Shown piece after piece: positions 44,796 through 58,345 of a stretch of DNA of 64,000 bases. Below the pieces are notes generated by a model. It had not been told where the DNA came from and made no database searches. It was given only the letters and a program-made list of their open reading frames with translations. The DNA is from Holacanthus passer. Taxonomy: Eukaryota; Chordata; Actinopteri; Pomacanthidae. The stretch's first letter is position 1. Each line of letters opens with the position of its first letter. A program made the translations under genes and the position numbers. The DNA lies in the NCBI GenBank assembly GCA_025331565.1, contig JAFREQ010000155.1, positions 248,001-312,000 of the forward strand. The letters run 5' to 3'.

Positions 44796-47700
44796 TTAAA
44801 TTCACAGATGCATAAACAGATTTTTAAATGAAACAGACCTTTTTTCTGAAACTTGCTTTCTACCACTTCTACCACCTTTGTGCTTCATATGCAGAGGGGT
44901 CTACTTCTCCAGATGGACCCCCTCAGGCCCCTGACTTAAAACCTTCAGGGGCCTCATTAAAGCTACGACTCGGGCTTTCCTTCTGTTGTCAGGAGTGGAA
45001 ATGTCTTTTTCAAGCCAAGGCCGGGAAAAGGAGAGTAAGCGAGAGTGAAATAGACAGAGACATCCACGAGACTATCCATTAATGTCTGTTCATGTTTCAG
45101 CTTGTCTTTACAAGAAAACCAAGGTCAGCAGATTGCAGAGTTCAGTGCTGGCCCTTACTCCAGTCCTCCCTCTCACTCTGTCTCGCAAGCTTTTACCTTT
45201 GGGCTGTCGTGCTCGTTACGCAACCCGTTCAGATTTGATCTCCCAGGGCCACAAATACTGGAGATAAGAGACGCTAAGATAAGGACGCATGTGCTCTGCG
45301 ATAAGGGGCTCATCAGTTGCACAACATGAAACAACACAACTTCTGATCTGATATGAAAATAGTGCTGTGGAAATGTGTGTGATGGTTTTTCCCAGGACAG
45401 TAAATTAGGTCAAGGAGCTGTTCATTAAGAGGAAGTAATTGTCTCATCACCGGTTGATTATGGCACATCGCATTTGTTGTTTTGCTGTCATAGGGTTCAT
45501 TAGCAACTCATTATCCGTCTTTGACTATGTCTTCAAGTACTAAAAACCACTGTATATTTCAGTCTGACATCTGCTCACGAAGATAGTGTGAATAATGAAA
45601 ACTTTTGTTTGTCATGTCGCTGAGCACGTTCTTCGATGGTTAATTATCGTAATTCTGTGAACACGGATGAAGTTCTCTTCACCAATGTAACAATCTGTTT
45701 GTATAATAAATCAAAAGAGGGTTTAATGAGTGCACTCTGTCCTCTGTCTGTTGACCACTGAGCTTCTAACACAATTAAAAGAAAGGACCTGCACTCATGA
45801 AGGTCTGGAGCTCGTGTTAGAGTTTTTCATAATCTGCAACAAATATTCCAATTATTGTATAACCATGTACTCCAGACCTCATTAGTCTGAATCCTGTCTC
45901 TTTAGGAGCTGTGTTCACGAAATCATTTCATCCTGAGACCAGAGTATTTTCTGAATTTACTAATTCACACTATCCCACAAACACCAGCAGCAAAGAGGTG
46001 CTGAATGTTTATTCTTGGCTGCAAGTTTTTTTTTTTCTGGTCGCCAAGATTGAAAAATGTTCAGCTTTAGGTAAAACTGTAACTTGAAACCATCCAATCA
46101 CATTTGTTGGGAAAATTAGTTTCTGGAGATATAGTTTCTGGAGATGTAGCATAAATCAGAATTATTACGTGGAACTACTTTAATTATTTGTCCAGCGATA
46201 CAATTTCATAATCACTATAATAAAACCATTTATCTTGATGATTAGTAAAGAGTGTCTTAACTTCAGGAAAGAATTAACATGAACTCAGGTAGAAAGAAGG
46301 AAAGAAGGAAAAGGAATCAAATATGTAAAGTGGCTGAAAGTAAGATACAGAAATCATCTTGACTCCCACAAAGCAGATGTGCAGCACAACCAGACGTGAG
46401 CTCGCTGCTTGGTTATGGAAGTTACGTTTACATACATTAAAACTGACATCAAATCACTTTTCCATTACTCACACTTTTGTTACGCTTATGTTGACATTAA
46501 AAAACAGACCCTCCAAACTCTTTAGATGCTGAGTGTGGCTGTTAATACAACCCCATGTACGCCGCTTTGATGTGTGTGCAAATCCAAACAGACCTGCTGC
46601 GCCTTGTTACGGTTATTAAGCTCCGATCGGACACTCGCTGTCAGAAGGAGGGGGTTTAGCAAATGATCAATTTGCCTGGACTGATGTGCAGAGACTCCTT
46701 CATACACTATTACAAGTAAGCCTTCATCCCAAGTGAGAGATATAGTGTAGGCTGAAAACTAAAAGGTGCATATTAAGCAAAAGTCCCTGAATCATACTTT
46801 AGCCTCCATCTAAGAACTAGTATTCTTCTATGGAGTTTGGGCGACTCAAAAATAATCAAGAGTGACATCAGTTTTAAGAGTTTAACTTGAAAACGTATGC
46901 ATTTCATTTCTATGTGAGCCTCTTCTGTTTGGCTCTGAGCGGTTCAGCTGAAGAGGTCGGCGATGATGCTCAAGGAAAACCTGGAAGCTGTTGTGTGATG
47001 ACTCATTTACATCGTCCTGTTGTTCGTGCATCAAGGGCAGAGCAGACAAACAGCCGCTGCCTGCAGGACCTTTCCAGTGAGAGAGTAAACACTTCATCCC
47101 AGACCGGTTCCCGCTCAGTTCCCGGCTCTGCAAAGTACACATTCACCTTCTCTCTCCCCCCTTTTTCCTCACACGTCTTTTATTTGTAGCCGCAAATCCC
47201 TTTTGAGATTTGCCAAACGCTGCTGTCTGCTCTACCTTTTTAATCTGCCGTAACGAAACATCGTGGCCCGTGGCAAGGAAAGGAGAAACCGGTAAAGGCC
47301 CGCCATTGATCCGACTACAAACAGCCATTGTCTGTGCTATCTCTGTCGCATGTTCAATAACAATGGCCCATTTCAGATGTGATCCCAAGGTCATCCGGAC
47401 GGCTCTATGTGAAGTTCAAAGTCTGTCTCATGTTACTTTGATTTGGTGTGAGGTTACAACCTGAGATCTATATGACCTACATTGGCTCTCATTCTTAATC
47501 TGATCAGTGCTATCTGAAATATTTAAAAGCACGTTCAAAGAGTCCCTCCAACTTTGTTCTCACAATCCTCCATCAAACGTGTCCTTTCAGTGGAGGGCAT
47601 TCACACATATGCTCACAATTTACTAGGAGTACAGTCACTCAGTAACAGTGATATATGGAAGGATAATAATATTTTAAACGTTACATTTTAATATATAGCA

Positions 47701-49199
47701 TCAATGCTGAGTGGGAATCACTGGTTTTATATTCGATCCATTCTGATGCTTTTCATGTTTTTCTGTGAAGAGGTTCCTCATGTTGGCATTTTCCCATGGG
47801 ACCAAGAGTTTAACCTTTTAACACCCGCCCCAGTTTCTTGATAATGGACTATATTTAGCCATGTTAGCGCTGTGACGCTAGGGAAGGTAATATGAATCTG
47901 TCGCTTGCTCAATCAACTACTTTGATCCAGACTGAAATATCAACAACTATCAGATGGACGTGAGGGTCGATTCAAGGTCACCGCATAATGGATCTTAGTG
48001 ATTTATGGTGATGGCTTTTTCCTGTTGGACTTCTTATTGGATGGACTACCGTGAAATTTGGTTCACATATTCATGGTCCCCAGACGATGATTTGGAAAAT
48101 GTTTTGTCCCTTGACTTTTCATCTTCAGCTGAGAATCCCTGCAAATACCTGCAAAGCGAATAACATCCCCCAGCATCAGGTGCATCTGTGTAAACACTCG
48201 AACAGTAAGACTTTGAACATATACAATCAGAGCTCCCTGTGTTTCTCAATTTAGTTTGTTAGAAGTTGACTAAATGCAGTCTTCTTCAGAATATGCATTA
48301 TGTAAGAAATGTTAAACGTATTTATTGTGGGCTTTGACAAAGGGCCCCTCTAAAGACCAGACCTCAAGATAGATTACAAATGCAGGAGTAACCTTAATGT
48401 CCTTTTCAGTTCATAATAATGATTAATCAAATTATTATTATGACGACTGAGCAGCCGCCCTCTTCCAGCTTCGGATATTGTGCTTTAGTGGTGTATATTC
48501 CCGAATGCATTTTCAATTAAATGACTACAAAACAGATGACAGCCAGTAAATGTCTGAAAGTTTTATGTGCAGAGTACAGTTTCCACATCGAAGAACTCTC
48601 AAAGCTCCAAATGGTCACGATGGGAATAAAGTCAATTGTGTGTGTACACGGAGCTGACTGCATCCTGAATATGTATGAAGAGACGGATGTTGGGCCGACG
48701 GAGAACATGCTGCTCCTGTCAGATCAATAACCCTGCACATGTCAGCCTCCCTCAGCTCAAAGCTCAAGGGATGAAACAAGTTGATTCTGGACCTGCAGCA
48801 CTACATATACAGTATATCTACTGAAGGTAATAGCTTTTATTGTACAGTCTCACTAAATTGTTACACCGTGATATATTATTTTTCCCACATGATAAACTCT
48901 GTCTGCATTTTACAGCGTGAGGGAGGTTTTTACTTCAAGTAATTGTGTTTCCTCTCTGGTGATATAACACCTCCCGTGGTTGCGCTCTAAAAACTACTGA
49001 CGCACTTCTGGGAGTTTGTTGTAAAGGTTCTTCTTTTCATTTGTCAGGAGTTGAAGTGGAAACCTTGAGGATTTTTGCATAGAAATATTTGGGGTTTCCT
49101 TTGTTATGTGTGTCCCATCCTTTCTTCAAAATGTCAGTTCAGAAAGGTTTTTTTTTTTCATTTCTGGATAAAAGCACAAGGTAATTTGAAACGAAGGGC

Positions 49200-49345
49200 A
49201 AAAGTTTCACAGTAATGATGTTAACTTGAGAATCTCCAACGGCACATTTTAGGTTAATTACAGTTTAATGAAGCCAAATGTACTAATCATACAGACCTTG
49301 CCATTGGCTGTAATTTAATTTTTGCACAGACAAACAGCCAAATAA
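49200..49345. promoter_or_regulatory. Candidate conserved non-coding element
   Basis: AT-rich, non-repetitive block with GGTTAATTACAGTTTAATGA, GCCATTGGCTGTAATTTAAT and CCAAATAATTTATTG. It contains homeobox-type TAATTA and CCAAT-like cores. Function is inferred only. Confidence 0.2.
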
Positions 49346-50689
49346 TTTATTGTTTCCTCTGTGCTTTCATTGAGTACGTCCTGGAGGGCAGGTGTCGGAC
49401 TTTCCCAAAACCTGCTGTGCTTGCCTGTGTTTTGGAGTGCCTCTTGTATAATACATTACTATTAATGGATTCAGCTCCTGAAGGAGCACTTGACCTGCAA
49501 TTTGAAGAGGAAGCATCTTTGAGTCAAGAAAATTTACAGGTTCTCCTTCTTGACGAGGGTAGTCCTCTTCATAGGCAGCACATTTTTCAGTCGCAGCTTT
49601 CTAACAGAACAAGAAAATATGTTATATCTGTGTATTCTTCATGTTGAGGTAGTGTCTGGACAAAGGCGATAACAACATGGAGTTATTATCTGATTGCAAC
49701 TCCACGAGGAGACACTATACATTTGATCTAAAATCAGGTTTCAATCAATTTAAGCAATTCAGTTGATTATTTCGGTCATCTATATATTTGAAGCTGCAGA
49801 GCGGTTCGGCCGTATTGTCTCTCAAAAAAAATATTATGTCTTTTTTACGTTGTGATTATCAAGGGTGCAGAACATGCAACTCCCCCAGAGAGTTGATTTT
49901 GTATTCGCAGCCATGCATCCACCTGTTCTCATCTGTTTTCCACCTTTTATCACCTGTCTCATGGGATTTTTTTCCCCCTGCTTTTTGAATTGGCTGCTTT
50001 TATAAGTTTCTAAATATTGAGCTGACACCATTTTTTATCTCTTTCCAGCTTTTTCTCCATCTCATCCCTCCCTGGCTGTTTTTATCGTTCTCTCTTTGCA
50101 TGTCTGTCCATGTCTGGCTCTGTTTGTGGTCTCTAAACAGTTGATGGCTGAGGAAGGACGTGCGGCTGGCGGCGTTATTGACCAGGGTATGATCACCCGT
50201 GTACGCTGTGTGCACCTTGTATGAGTTCTGTTGGAGATCATCTGAAGGTAAAGCCTCATCTCATCAGGTATCCTCCGTCCCTCAGAGAGGCTGCAGGTGA
50301 AGGCCGGAGCGCAGAGAGGACGGACGTGAACGAGGTCGACGAGAGATAAAAGCGGGATTCAGTTTCAAATGCCAGATGTGCCTGTGTGCTCAGTATCTCT
50401 GCAACAAACCATGGCTGAATGATGAGAGGCCAAAACAGTGGAACAAAGTGAAAATAGAGGTTGCATTAACGGGATCTGAAATTCACTTAAGATATTTTAT
50501 TAATACTTTCCTCTAAGCTCACTGCCAACACATAGTGCTGTGCCTGCCAACCTCTGAGCTCACTGCCATCCTTTTGCAATCTGTCATTTTTGGTGCAGGT
50601 GTCTGTGCTTCAGTCTTTATTTTACAAGCCAAAGAGAGAGCCAGGAGTGCTTTGGACTTTTTAAAGAGCCCTTAAAATAATTAAACTTT

Positions 50690-50810
50690 AAAGTATCAGT
50701 TTGACATTATGGGAAATTAACTTATTCTTGCCAGGACTCAACATCACTTTTCACGTCGAGCCATTAAAAGCTACAGGTTAATGTAGCTTAGAATAAAGAC
50801 TCATAGCAGA
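50690..50810 (+). repeat. Fragment of repeat family R3
   Basis: AAGTATCAGTTTGACATTAT, GGGAAATTAACTTATTC and TAATGTAGCTTAGAATAAAG match the left part of the element at 22,525 and the middle of 44,160-44,795. Confidence 0.55.
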
Positions 50811-52477
50811 AAGTTTTGATATGATTGATTTTTATTGTTTGACATATTTAACATAGAGCGGTATTCAATCTTCTCCTCCAACTTTTGGAAAGAAAGAAAA
50901 CTGTTCTTTTAAAAAACCTTAAAGACTTTGTGACAAAAAGGAAAAGCACAGTGCTGAAGCCTCTGAAAACAGAGGTGCCTCGTAGAGCTTTTTGCTTGAA
51001 ACACATTTCTGAAAATGGCCGCAGCTCAACACACATACACGCATTTTTTTGATTCATGTTTTCCTCAGGAACCCCGGCACCATGCTCGACTTGCCTCATT
51101 CTGTCGACTCAGCAAGCCTGAAATCCAATGACTGTCAACAAGATTCCCGGAGACGGCTCGCCACTGGCTTCTTTAAACCCAAGAGGGAAGCCGAAGCATG
51201 TTGCTCATGAATAAAGAAACGTGTAATTTCTTCGAAAACGGCTTCAGCTGAGATGAAACGGTTTCTCTCAGAGTGTCGCCCTCCTGTAGGGGAAGATCTT
51301 TTTTTGGTGGGTATGGCTTTGACTGGCACTTTAACCTCCCCAATTTGCGGAGCTGCGTAATGACATGCAAATGAAAAAAAAATGCTTTCTAATCTAACGC
51401 TGGGGAAAACGCTGTCAGGCCAAATAGTAGGAAGATTGATGACGACTTACGTGACTGCAGTCGGCCATTAACATCCATTTTGCCTCATCCGTACATGAGG
51501 CTACAGCAGTTCAATTTCAAAGCTAAAGCAGCTAGGAACTAAATAACCTTAAATAGTACAGACTATCAAGCATTACCAGACAATACGTGTTTAAAATCAC
51601 GGCAACTTTTAATAGGCTTCAGGATTAACCCAAGGCTGCAGTAATTCACCCTGGAGGAATTCATGTTCTAAAGAGCAGGAATAAATGTTGGTCGGGGATG
51701 TTAAAATGGGTTTGATCTTGCATCCATAATATCAAATTCAAGAGGACGCTTCTTTGAAAAGAAAGCCGACATAAACAGATAAATCTATAGGAGCTACAGC
51801 CCATCTATTATTCAAGGTCTTTCCATAGGTCAAACCATACATATTTTAGCATCCTCTTCCTGATCTGTCAGACTCTACATACCTCAGCACGGACAAAAAT
51901 CCTCCCTCATCAATACGCTGTTTGGCTCGATGAGACGACTTTGACCGGAGCTGGAAATCATATTGTTTTTCTGAGCAATCCTTCCCTCTCTGTGTTTCTC
52001 AAAATGACTCCACTTTTACAGCAATCATGTCGCGTAAAGCTTCTTCCTGGATTCTATAAATCTGTCTTCAGAGAGGTAGAGTAGGTTTAACGGCCAGGGT
52101 TTGGTTGTAAGGTCACCAACCCTCGGATTTCTTCCCATCTCTGGTGCAAACAAAGGAAACAATATTCACTCAGGTCAGCATTTTTCTTTTTTCAATTTGA
52201 AAGATGTTAACACAGATTGTTCTGACAGTAAAAATTGAAAACAGCCTCAAACCCTGAGGGGCTTTCTTTCAATCTTTGTGTCAGATTTCTGTTTAAAAAT
52301 GGATTTTTTTTTGGAAAGTCCAAAGCTAAAAGTCCGTAACACATTACATGACAGAAAGGCCAATTTCACCATGATGATTGATTTTCTGTGAGTCTGTGCC
52401 GGTCGGTGGAAAAAGAGCAGGTCAAGGACAGTAAACACACATTAGTTTCCATCGTTCACGGGAAACTGCACAGACCA

Positions 52478-52680
52478 GAAAGACGACAAGAGATAAAGGA
52501 CAAGACAAGAGACAAAAGCCTAAGGACGAGACAAAAGACTGGAGATACGACACGAGAGCAGAAGGACAAAAAACAACAGAAAAAAAGACAAGACAAAGGG
52601 CGACAGAAGAAAACACAAAATAAACATGACATGACAAACAAGAGACAACAGGACATAAAGGACAAGATAAGAGACGAAAT
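52478..52680 (+). repeat. Degenerate AGACAA/GACAAGA tandem tract
   Basis: About 200 bp of purine-rich, imperfect hexamer-like repeats (GGACAAGACAAGAGACAAAA and variants). It gives an open frame on both strands (Lys/Arg/Asp-rich on +, Ser/Cys/Leu-rich on -) that is a product of composition, not a gene. Confidence 0.85.
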
Positions 52681-53027
52681 CCTACTGAAAAACCTACTTT
52701 AACGTAATTAAGATGATAACATACAGTAATAATTCTGATATCACAAACCATTTTCCTCTGCGTTGCTTGAAGCAGCTTAATACAAAACAAAAGGTTTCTG
52801 CTGTGTCTGCTGTTCCGCTGTAATTTGGTAAAGTGCCCAGTCCACATCATTATCACACAAATCTCCTTACTTTGAAGTCTGTTTTAATTTCACTCCAGGA
52901 AATGTTTTTTTTTTTCTCCTCCTGACTGTCAGTCGAATAGGTCGACCCACAGATGGTCTCATTTTTAGCTGACTGTGATGTGCAAGAGGCTCCGCAGATA
53001 CTTAATGAAACATCTATCTCTCTGTTT

Positions 53028-53125
53028 ACAACCCTGATTCCAAAAGAGTCGGGACACTGTGTAAAATGCAAACGAGACCCAATCATGATACTATGTCCTG
53101 TTGACCTGTTATACCCTATGTGGAG
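53028..53125 (-). repeat. Internally deleted copy of repeat family R1
   Basis: ACAACCCTGATTCCAAAAGA, GTCGGGACACTGTGTAAAAT and ACCCAATCATGATACTAT are the reverse complement of the right terminus and inner part of 38,641-39,105, with the region between them lost. Confidence 0.7.
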
Positions 53126-54169
53126 GTTTAAGTGATAAACTACCAGCATGTTGAGTCATTTCTGGCTTCACTTTACATATCACTTAATTTGCCAAAACGA
53201 GAATCAATGGACCATCAACAACAACTGACTTTAAAGATATTGTACTATAATTTTGACCAAAACTTTTTCTCAAATACTCTGTCGGGTATTTTTTTGCTTG
53301 ATCAGTAATAAATCCACACCCATATGAAAACATTTCTGCTCCGCTCTTTCATGACTACAGTGACAATCATTTTCAAATTTAACGTCCTTTGAATGAATAA
53401 GAACAAAGCCGAGGCTCTAAGGGAACATGCTGATCACACCGTCGGAAGCTGATCAATTATATTCTCTCCCGAAGGTCTTTGAAATTCTCCACAGAGCTTG
53501 TTGAAACAGAAGCTTCACACAAACAGAAAAAAGTATCTTTATTCTGGTTTAAATCTGGTCAATGATTCAACTTATGTCAGACAAACTTTTCCTCCTGCTG
53601 CAGTTAGTTAAATGAACTACGAGAGGTGTTTTTAAAAACTGGATCTGTGTTAGATAATCAATATTCAACAGAAGATATTTAAAGCACTTCAAAGAGACAG
53701 TTTGGTCCAGAGAGAAATATCACAATAACTATTGCCATGATTTTATACAGACATTCATGTTTCCCAGAGGATACATCCTAATGATTTTAGTCATCCTCTG
53801 ACTTTTCCTCTAGCGCCACAGTGAAGTTGACTGGACCGCCAAGAAATTTGCGACAGACATGAAGATCCTGCAGATTTTACTAATCCTCATTCAACAAGCA
53901 TTCATCCTCTTCCTAAAGATGACATCAGTTTAATGAAATATTGTGTAAGTGTTGCGTTTACAGTAAATGAACGGCACTTCTTTGATTAGTTATTGATGAG
54001 AAGTTAATAATGGAGGCCTTGTCAAGTTGACATGTTTCCAAATGCAAATTGCAAACGAAGCGAGTCGCTGCAGGACTTTGTGTTGTGACTAATGAGAAAA
54101 TATAAGTGACAATAGTGAAACCCGATAAGTGAATGTCAGAGTAGCAACTACTATCCGATTCCACGCGCC

Positions 54170-54375
54170 GTGCTCTTACTTTCCACCCTATCTCGCTAAT
54201 TTTATTTCTTGTGCATAATCCATTTCTAAAGTGGGCTAATTGAATTTTCATGAGATTATAGCTCCCTTCCCAAGTGTGCTTAATTCCTTGATACTCCATT
54301 CTCTGTGTACTGTTTGCAAATGTGCCTTGCGCCATCACTCATTTCTTATTAATGCCTATTAAGATGGTAATCACA
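54170..54375. promoter_or_regulatory. Candidate conserved non-coding element
   Basis: Unique, non-repetitive block with GTGCATAATCC, GGGCTAATTGAATTTTCATG, GTGCTTAATTCCTTGATACT, TTGCGCCATCACTCATTTCT and TATTAATGCCTATTAAGATG. It is dense in homeobox and POU-like cores. Evidence is compositional only. Confidence 0.25.
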
Positions 54376-56019
54376 GGCCTCATTATCTGTGAAAAAAAAC
54401 AGCGCCGGGCTCCAAAGTGGCTCAGCCGAGTCTGACGGTAAACAACAGATCACAGTTTGAACCAATATTTGACCAATCAAAGCAGTTTCACTTACACTGA
54501 ATGATAAACGGGTCAAAAATGTTTGAAATAAATTTACATAATAGCTTTCTAAAAAAAAAGAAAAGTGAAGGTCTTTTGAATGGCAGATGCAGTGTTTAAT
54601 GTGTAATTCATGAGGAAAGTTTCTGGTGGATGAAGAGCTGGAAGCTCAGCAGTTAATTTCTCTGCAGGACAAAAACACTGTTCTAACTGCTGGTTTAAAC
54701 ATGTGGTACTTTCATAGTGTCAGTGACACAAATAATGAGAGTATTACTGAACTTTCGTTGCTGCTTTTCGGGCCCTTTTCAGAATCAATGAAGCAAAATG
54801 TGAAGTGTGTTGAAATTACTGGTGTCGATTGTGACGGTGATCATTTTAGGAAGCATGGGTTTGATATACTGAACACACTGTTTGGTGCAAAATGTTGCGA
54901 TGAAAAATTCTGAATAATCTTTTTAAAGCTATCCTTATCATTAAAGCACTCTGCATTTCCTGCCTTGTCTCGGAGGGGAGAGAATACTTTTGGATTACCT
55001 CTGTCCTCATGATTTTTATTTATCCAACTCTTTCTGCATTGTTTTTTAAAACCAGCATGCAAACACTTTCTCAGCAGGTGGCTGATTAATAGATGAACGA
55101 TCACGGCGCCTCTGAGTCCTGGAAATACCAACATCTCCAGTCTGAACTGGGGAATTTCACATTGGCACTGGTTAGATGTTTTAAATATTTTTTTCTTACA
55201 TGTTTAGAGGAAGAACAAATTGTGTGGCTGATTGTTGGAGCACTTCAAATTCATGGATGTGTAGGAAAATGTCCAATAGGTGTTTATGTAACCTATACAA
55301 CAAAATGTGTCATCATTTATGACCTTTTGCTGATTTGCCACCCAGAGTTCAGGTTTGATTAGGTTCAGGCAACTAAAACTACTGATTAAAGGAACACTGT
55401 CTGACTATTTCTTGGCCAAGTGCAGTGACTTCCTGGAGCAAACCTTGCAAACTTAGCTGAAGCAACCATCCAAACTGACTTCCTCCATGAGAGCGTTTGT
55501 GGTGTTTTTCAAGTTTTATAACGTCAAGCTAATTCCTGCTTGTGACAGACAAGTTCTTTTGACATGAGGTCAGACATGTTCCTGATATTATACAACAATG
55601 TTTGAACAAACATCTGATGCTCTTCCTGTAAGGACAGTCTCAAAGTTAAATCTACACCAAAACATTTTTAGACAATAGACCGGGGTTACAAACTAAAGAT
55701 AAATAGACTGAACAGTTGTATTCTGAAAAGTGAAAGAGTGAAATACAGTGAAAAGCATAAGGCTCTATGTGCAGATATTGAAAAGCGTTATAAACAGCCT
55801 GAGAGTTTCCATATAATGGTGTTCAAAGTAAGAATGTGTCAGAGAAGTTCTCTTACAGAAAAGCTGTTGAAATGGATCCAGCAGCTCCTTTTCAGAGAAG
55901 AGAAAATGAAACTCATCGAATTGAACTCTGAATCTTTGGTCCACTCCCCTCCTGAACTCCCCTCCCACATTTTTTTTTTTTCCTACACATGATCAGTTTA
56001 CATTAATGTGAGTAATGTA

Positions 56020-56290
56020 ATTGCTGCTGCCCTGGCTAAGGTTTCCACCGCAGCGCTCAATTCTCCACTGCAGCAGCGAGACAGGAAATGACATTTGCAT
56101 TTCCTGCGGTATGGATTAGAGAACGAGCTGAGCCTGGTGGTATAAAAGCTGAGCATTTTCCAATACATCAAGCTGAAGTCGTTTAATTACTGAGGCCGCT
56201 ATTATCTTTGGCTTCTTTTGTTTAAAATAGAGTCGGCTGCCTCGGGCTGCGAGCTGCGGCTTCAGCTGCAGCATTAGCAGGAGGTTAGTT
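56020..56290. promoter_or_regulatory. Candidate conserved non-coding element or enhancer
   Basis: ACATTTGCATTTCCTGCGGT carries an octamer-like ATTTGCAT, followed by GTCGTTTAATTACTGAGGCC and a GC-rich block (CTGCCTCGGGCTGCGAGCTG). A TATA-like word (GGTATAAAAGC) sits at about 56,140, so a promoter is also conceivable, but no open frame follows. Confidence 0.25.
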
Positions 56291-57920
56291 ACAGATACAG
56301 TTCATCTGCAGATTCGTGTGGTCCCATGCAAAAACACTCTCATCCTCATTTACTTATTTATGTTCTGCATTACATTTGTACCACATGTACCATACTTACA
56401 TTAAGAGCAGGTATTGCATGATAACGCTTGTGACCCGCACGAACGATGAACTTTGACCTTCATCATGTGCACAGGATGCTTTGATGCTAAACTGATGGTG
56501 AACACAGTAAACATCTTACCAGCTTAACGCCATGTTGATGTTAGCACTTAGTTCAGGAGCTGTATGACTTCTGTATGTTTGCCCATAGGTGTGGGTGCCG
56601 AAAGAAGAAACAGAAAAAAATATTTATTGATTAGAAATTCAAATTTTTTATTTCTTTTTCATTTAAAGGGTCATTTGTAATCTGGCCCTCTGAATGGTGA
56701 CCAAAAAAAAAAAAAAGCTGATTGAGGTAATAAGCCCTATTTTGGGTCTTAAAACTAGTTATTTGTAATTTTTTAATGATAACTTTTTATTTTTGCAGCT
56801 CTCTTTCATGTCAACTGAATACATTACAATATCAAGTAGACCCGTAACTCTTCCCCTACTTATCGTGTTGCTTTCCAGTCAATATTACATTCATTGAGAT
56901 TTCCAGACATCCTCTCATTACAGGAAAGTAACAAGGCAATATCGTCACTCCCACTATTTATTTAGCGAATAACTTCATTTTGTGGCTTGCAGTCTTTAGT
57001 GCAACACCAACACATGCATCCGTCACTATCACTAACCCAGGAGATTTAATAGTGGCTGTGAGGAAATATTCAATTTTGTCTGAGTAAACTAAACCTCAGC
57101 AGAGAGCTGTGAACTTTGGTTCCCTTAAATTAGATTGAAAAAGGCATCTGCTTCGTTGGAGACACTAAACAGGATGACGCCACCAGCTGTCACACATCTG
57201 TGGAAGGTTTTACAATCTATTGTGCAATATTATGGGAGACGGTGTCTACACAGCCTCGAGCAGTGAATCAAATATTAATCTGAGGACTGGAGAGTAACAC
57301 AAATCTGTCCAAAACTGAAATTCAGACTGAAAAAAGCTGGTTTTGATGAACCAAAACCAGCTTTCAGTGATAATGACTGTGCTGCACATTTTCAGATTCC
57401 GTCTTGTGTCTCAGAGGAAATAGTTATTTATTGATAACAGATTAAGATATGTTAGAGTCACAAACTGAATTTCAACAGTAGAAACTGTGAAATGACTTAA
57501 TCCATACTGTTTACCCTTTTACACCGACAGTAATGATCTGAGCATTTCTCCTACAGTGTGAGCTTCATCAGTTTCTCAAATTTAAATAGCGTGTGTTGGA
57601 TAAATATTAACCAGAAGCTGCATCTATTTTCTCTTAAATGTAAATTCAGCTCCCTCAAGCTGCTCTGAAGATGCTACACAAACTGCTGTTCTATGAAGTA
57701 TGTGTTCACTATCTGCTAATTCAGTTCACACCACGCTGTGAATATTCCTACCATAAGATTATTACTTTGTGATAATGCCTCCAAAGCTTCCTTGGTTTCC
57801 TTGCTGCTTCTGTTTCCCCTAGAGAAAGGAGGCTTCAGCAGAACCGAGGGGATTTGGACAAATTTGATCAGCACATGCAATGCAGCTTCTGTTTCTTGCA
57901 ATTCTGACTCTGTGACTCTT

Positions 57921-57936
57921 AAAAAAAAAAAAAAAA
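57921..57936 (+). repeat. Poly-A run
   Basis: Homopolymer of 16 A. Confidence 0.9.
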
Positions 57937-58227
57937 CCCAAGGCAATATCCTGCTACTGTAGCCTGAAACACACTTACTGTGAGAGGATCACTGGAGAAT
58001 TGCAGTTGTTTCCGTGCTGTGTGGGTGGAGCGGTGGCTGGCAACGAAGTTCACAGGAGTTAATATGTGCAAAATCAATATCGGAGAAGAGATATTAATAT
58101 CAATCTGATTATAGTTTACAGTTAATCTGTTGACTTTTTACAACTGAGTTATTTATTTATTGGATGGTAAAAAAACATAAGTTGCTTCCATCACTTTCAA
58201 GTTGCAGAAAATCACTGATGCAGCCTT

Positions 58228-58345
58228 TGTCAATTACTCCCCAGAGCTACAGAAGGCACTAACAGAAGATATCGGTGAAGCCAGCTCGCTATATATTTTT
58301 AAAAGAGAGCTAAAAATGTGTCTCTTTGCTTTAGCTTTTAATTAG
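58228..58345 (+). mobile_element. Remnant of a LINE reverse-transcriptase ORF C-terminus
   Basis: Translation gives NYSPELQKALTEDIGEASSL followed by YIFKRELKMCLFALAFN and a stop. This is the usual C-terminal pattern of fish LINE ORF2 proteins (Pro-containing start, F-K-x-x-L-K, LF-x-LAF). Nothing of the reverse-transcriptase core remains upstream, so it is a dead 5'-truncated copy. Confidence 0.5.

Larger units (their letters stand above)
41901..53000. other. Non-coding interval with dispersed repeats and possible regulatory elements
   Basis: No gene is supported. The interval holds R1 and R2 fragments at 41,925-42,153, R3 copies at 44,160-44,795 and 50,690-50,810, AT-rich putative conserved elements near 43,560-43,810 and 49,200-49,345, and a degenerate AGACAA-type tract at 52,478-52,680. 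Confidence 0.6.

Noticed and set aside
52388..52856. Lys/Arg-rich ORF (+) and Cys/Leu-rich ORF (-)
   Set aside because: Both are read from a degenerate hexamer tract, so they reflect composition.
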